Shown here: positions 62,858 to 64,000 of the stretch, in pieces
Numbering within the stretch: position 1 is the first letter of the stretch
Layout of the letters: every line of letters begins with the position of its first letter
Assembly (NCBI GenBank): GCA_000403475.2
Contig: KE159795.1
Coordinates: forward strand, 2,150,970 to 2,214,969
Length of the DNA: 64,000 nucleotides
Reading direction: 5' to 3'
Source: Lachnospiraceae bacterium MD308
GTDB lineage: Bacteria; Bacillota; Clostridia; Lachnospirales; Lachnospiraceae
The notes under the pieces: generated by a model
Seen by the model: the letters and a program-made list of their open reading frames with translations, nothing else
What the model was told of the DNA's origin: nothing
Databases searched by the model: none
Position numbers and translations under genes: made by a program

Positions 62858-63802
62858 ATGCCAATGAGCGAGGTTAAGTTGACGAATACGCCGTATGACG
62901 ATGTGTTCCGTACTTTACTAAATGATTGCAGTAGTTTGATTATTCCGGTAATTAATGAAGTATTTCACGAAAGATATTCCGGAAAGGAAAAGGTTGTTTT
63001 CTCCGCCAATGAACATTTCCTGAATCGGCAAGGCGGAAACGAAGATGAGCGTATTACGGATTCAAATTTTAAAATCGTAGGAACAAAAATTAAAAAGTAC
63101 CATTTGGAATGTCAAAGTACCATAGATAACAGCATATTGGTGAGAATGTTTGAATATGGCACACAAATTGCCCTTGATGAGGGAGAGATTAAGGAAAATG
63201 TTCTTACTGTAACTTTTCCTCACTCAGCAGTGTTATATTTAAGATGTAATGAATCTACGCCAGATAAGATGAAAATTAAGATGGTTACGCCAGGCGGAGA
63301 GGTTGCTTACGATATTCCGTTAATGAAGTCACAGCAGTACACGATAGATGAGATATTTGAAAAAAGACTTTTGTTTCTGATTCCATTTTACATATTCTCT
63401 CATGAGAAACGTTTTGAGGAATATGAGAAAGACGGGACAAAGCTGAAATTATTACAGGGGGAATATGAACTGATAAAGAGCAGGCTTGAAGAACTGATGG
63501 ATCAGGGCGAGATTAGCGAGTATATGAAATGTACGATTAATGATATGTCTAATAAGGTTCTGGAACACATTGCTGTAAAATATGATTCTGTTAAGAAAGG
63601 AGTACAATCTGTTATGGGTGGAAAAATATTAGAATATGAGGCGAAAACGATTAGGAATGAAGGGATGGAAGAAGGAATGGAGAAAGGAATTAACGCTCTG
63701 GTATCTACGCTGAAAGATATGAATGTACCTATTCAGACGATACTGGAAAAGGTACAGGAAAAATTCAACCTGAGTTTGGAAACCGCTAAAAAGTATATTT
63801 AA
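62858..63802 (+). CDS. Rpn family / PD-(D/E)XK nuclease-family transposase protein
   Basis: 314 residues, related to the protein at 1769-2752 but divergent. TPYDDVFRTLLND (DxxF), then KKYHLECQSTIDNSIL (E-x-Q) match the nuclease core. The middle PFYIFSHEKRFEEYEKDG and the C-terminal GMEEGMEKGINALVSTLKDM...AKKYI are common in clostridial members. Start: ATG 62858 or 62864, both with AGAGGTGGAG close by. A terminator follows. Confidence 0.8.
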   Translation: MPMSEVKLTNTPYDDVFRTLLNDCSSLIIPVINEVFHERYSGKEKVVFSANEHFLNRQGGNEDERITDSNFKIVGTKIKKYHLECQSTIDNSILVRMFEYGTQIALDEGEIKENVLTVTFPHSAVLYLRCNESTPDKMKIKMVTPGGEVAYDIPLMKSQQYTIDEIFEKRLLFLIPFYIFSHEKRFEEYEKDGTKLKLLQGEYELIKSRLEELMDQGEISEYMKCTINDMSNKVLEHIAVKYDSVKKGVQSVMGGKILEYEAKTIRNEGMEEGMEKGINALVSTLKDMNVPIQTILEKVQEKFNLSLETAKKYI

Positions 63803-63830
63803 TAGTAACTCCCCAATTTATGGGGGGATC

Positions 63831-63855
63831 AGGCAGGGAATTCCCTGCCTTTATT
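63831..63855 (+). terminator. Terminator after the second Rpn-family gene
   Basis: A perfect 20-base palindrome (63831-63850) followed by TTTATT. Confidence 0.85.
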
Positions 63856-63936
63856 CATTTCTGGCTCGGATCGTCATAAGCGTTCAGTAGCAGTTGCGCC
63901 TTGTTCCGGATAAACAAAAAATTTTTTTAAAAAGTT

Positions 63937-63962
63937 TGTAATAAAACCCGGTTACGTTACTC
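63937..63962 (+). promoter_or_regulatory. Possible ECF-type promoter at window end
   Basis: TGTAAT (63937-63942), 16 bases, ACTC (63959-63962), similar to the arrangement at 2962-2988. The gene it would serve lies beyond the window. Otherwise 63856-64000 shows nothing. Confidence 0.25.
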
Positions 63963-64000
63963 TTAATAATATAAGCAGATTTAATCAATGCTTTGCCGGC

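Noticed and set aside
1..64000. CRISPR arrays, tRNA and rRNA genes
   Set aside because: Looked for by eye; no spaced direct-repeat array, cloverleaf or rRNA signature was seen.

Overview
The window looks like a chromosomal segment of an anaerobic, spore-forming Firmicute of the Lachnospiraceae type (order Clostridiales/Eubacteriales). Three things point there. It carries the HU–rqcP–yabP–yabQ–divIC–spoIIE–tilS–hpt–ftsH block known from the Bacillus/Clostridium sporulation and division region. It has anaerobic ribonucleotide reductase (nrdDG) with an NrdR-type box. Its Shine-Dalgarno sequences are strong and AGGAGG-like, and a proline T-box leader precedes proS. I cannot name a species.

Layout. 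0-6 kb: the 3' end of an aconitase-superfamily hydratase, an Rpn/PD-(D/E)XK nuclease-family gene, an ECF sigma factor paired with a membrane-anchored beta-propeller protein, then a promoter–structured RNA–terminator unit (5643-6046). 6-16 kb: a very unusual TPR / coiled-coil / acidic-repeat / P-loop protein, glgB, T-box plus proS, cca and a CotS-like spore-coat kinase fold. 16-31.5 kb: housekeeping and sporulation core (pgcA, hup, rqcP, yabP, yabQ, divIC, spoIIE, tilS, hpt, ftsH), a GH13 glucosidase, map, a methyltransferase and an 816-aa surface protein. 31.6-37.7 kb: an AT-richer accessory stretch with queT and its leader, an ACT-domain protein, a complete IS66-family element with its 8-bp target duplication, a NimA-like flavoprotein and a DUF4143 ATPase. 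It is bracketed by two 188-bp direct repeats that differ at 7 positions. 37.9-51 kb: a DUF2871 membrane protein with a Lon-like AAA+ protein, an ECF sigma/anti-sigma pair, an ArsC/Spx-like protein, a ZIP transporter, an FMN-binding lipoprotein overlapping a chemoreceptor, glyA and nrdDG. 51-61 kb: a YesN/YesM-type two-component system, an IS110-family element with a probable bridge-RNA region, and a complete sugar ABC transporter resembling YtfQRT-YjfF. 61-64 kb: a J-domain gene fragment, another ECF sigma/anti-sigma pair and a second Rpn-family gene.

How the parts fit. The sporulation/division block is nearly colinear, with several short or overlapping junctions but internal terminators that split it. 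The two-component system is followed directly by the sugar transporter it probably controls. The IS110 insertion now lies between the operon's promoter and Shine-Dalgarno-like leader and the binding-protein gene. The three ECF sigma genes each precede a membrane protein that is the likely sensor or target.

Most worth a second look: the pseudoknotted RNA at 5.7-6.0 kb, the duplicated 188-bp RNA element (one copy leads queT, the other is an orphan with its own promoter and terminator), the 1111-aa acidic-repeat ATPase, the IS110 bridge RNA and its operon disruption, and a SpoIIE without its membrane domain. No tRNA, rRNA or CRISPR array was seen.
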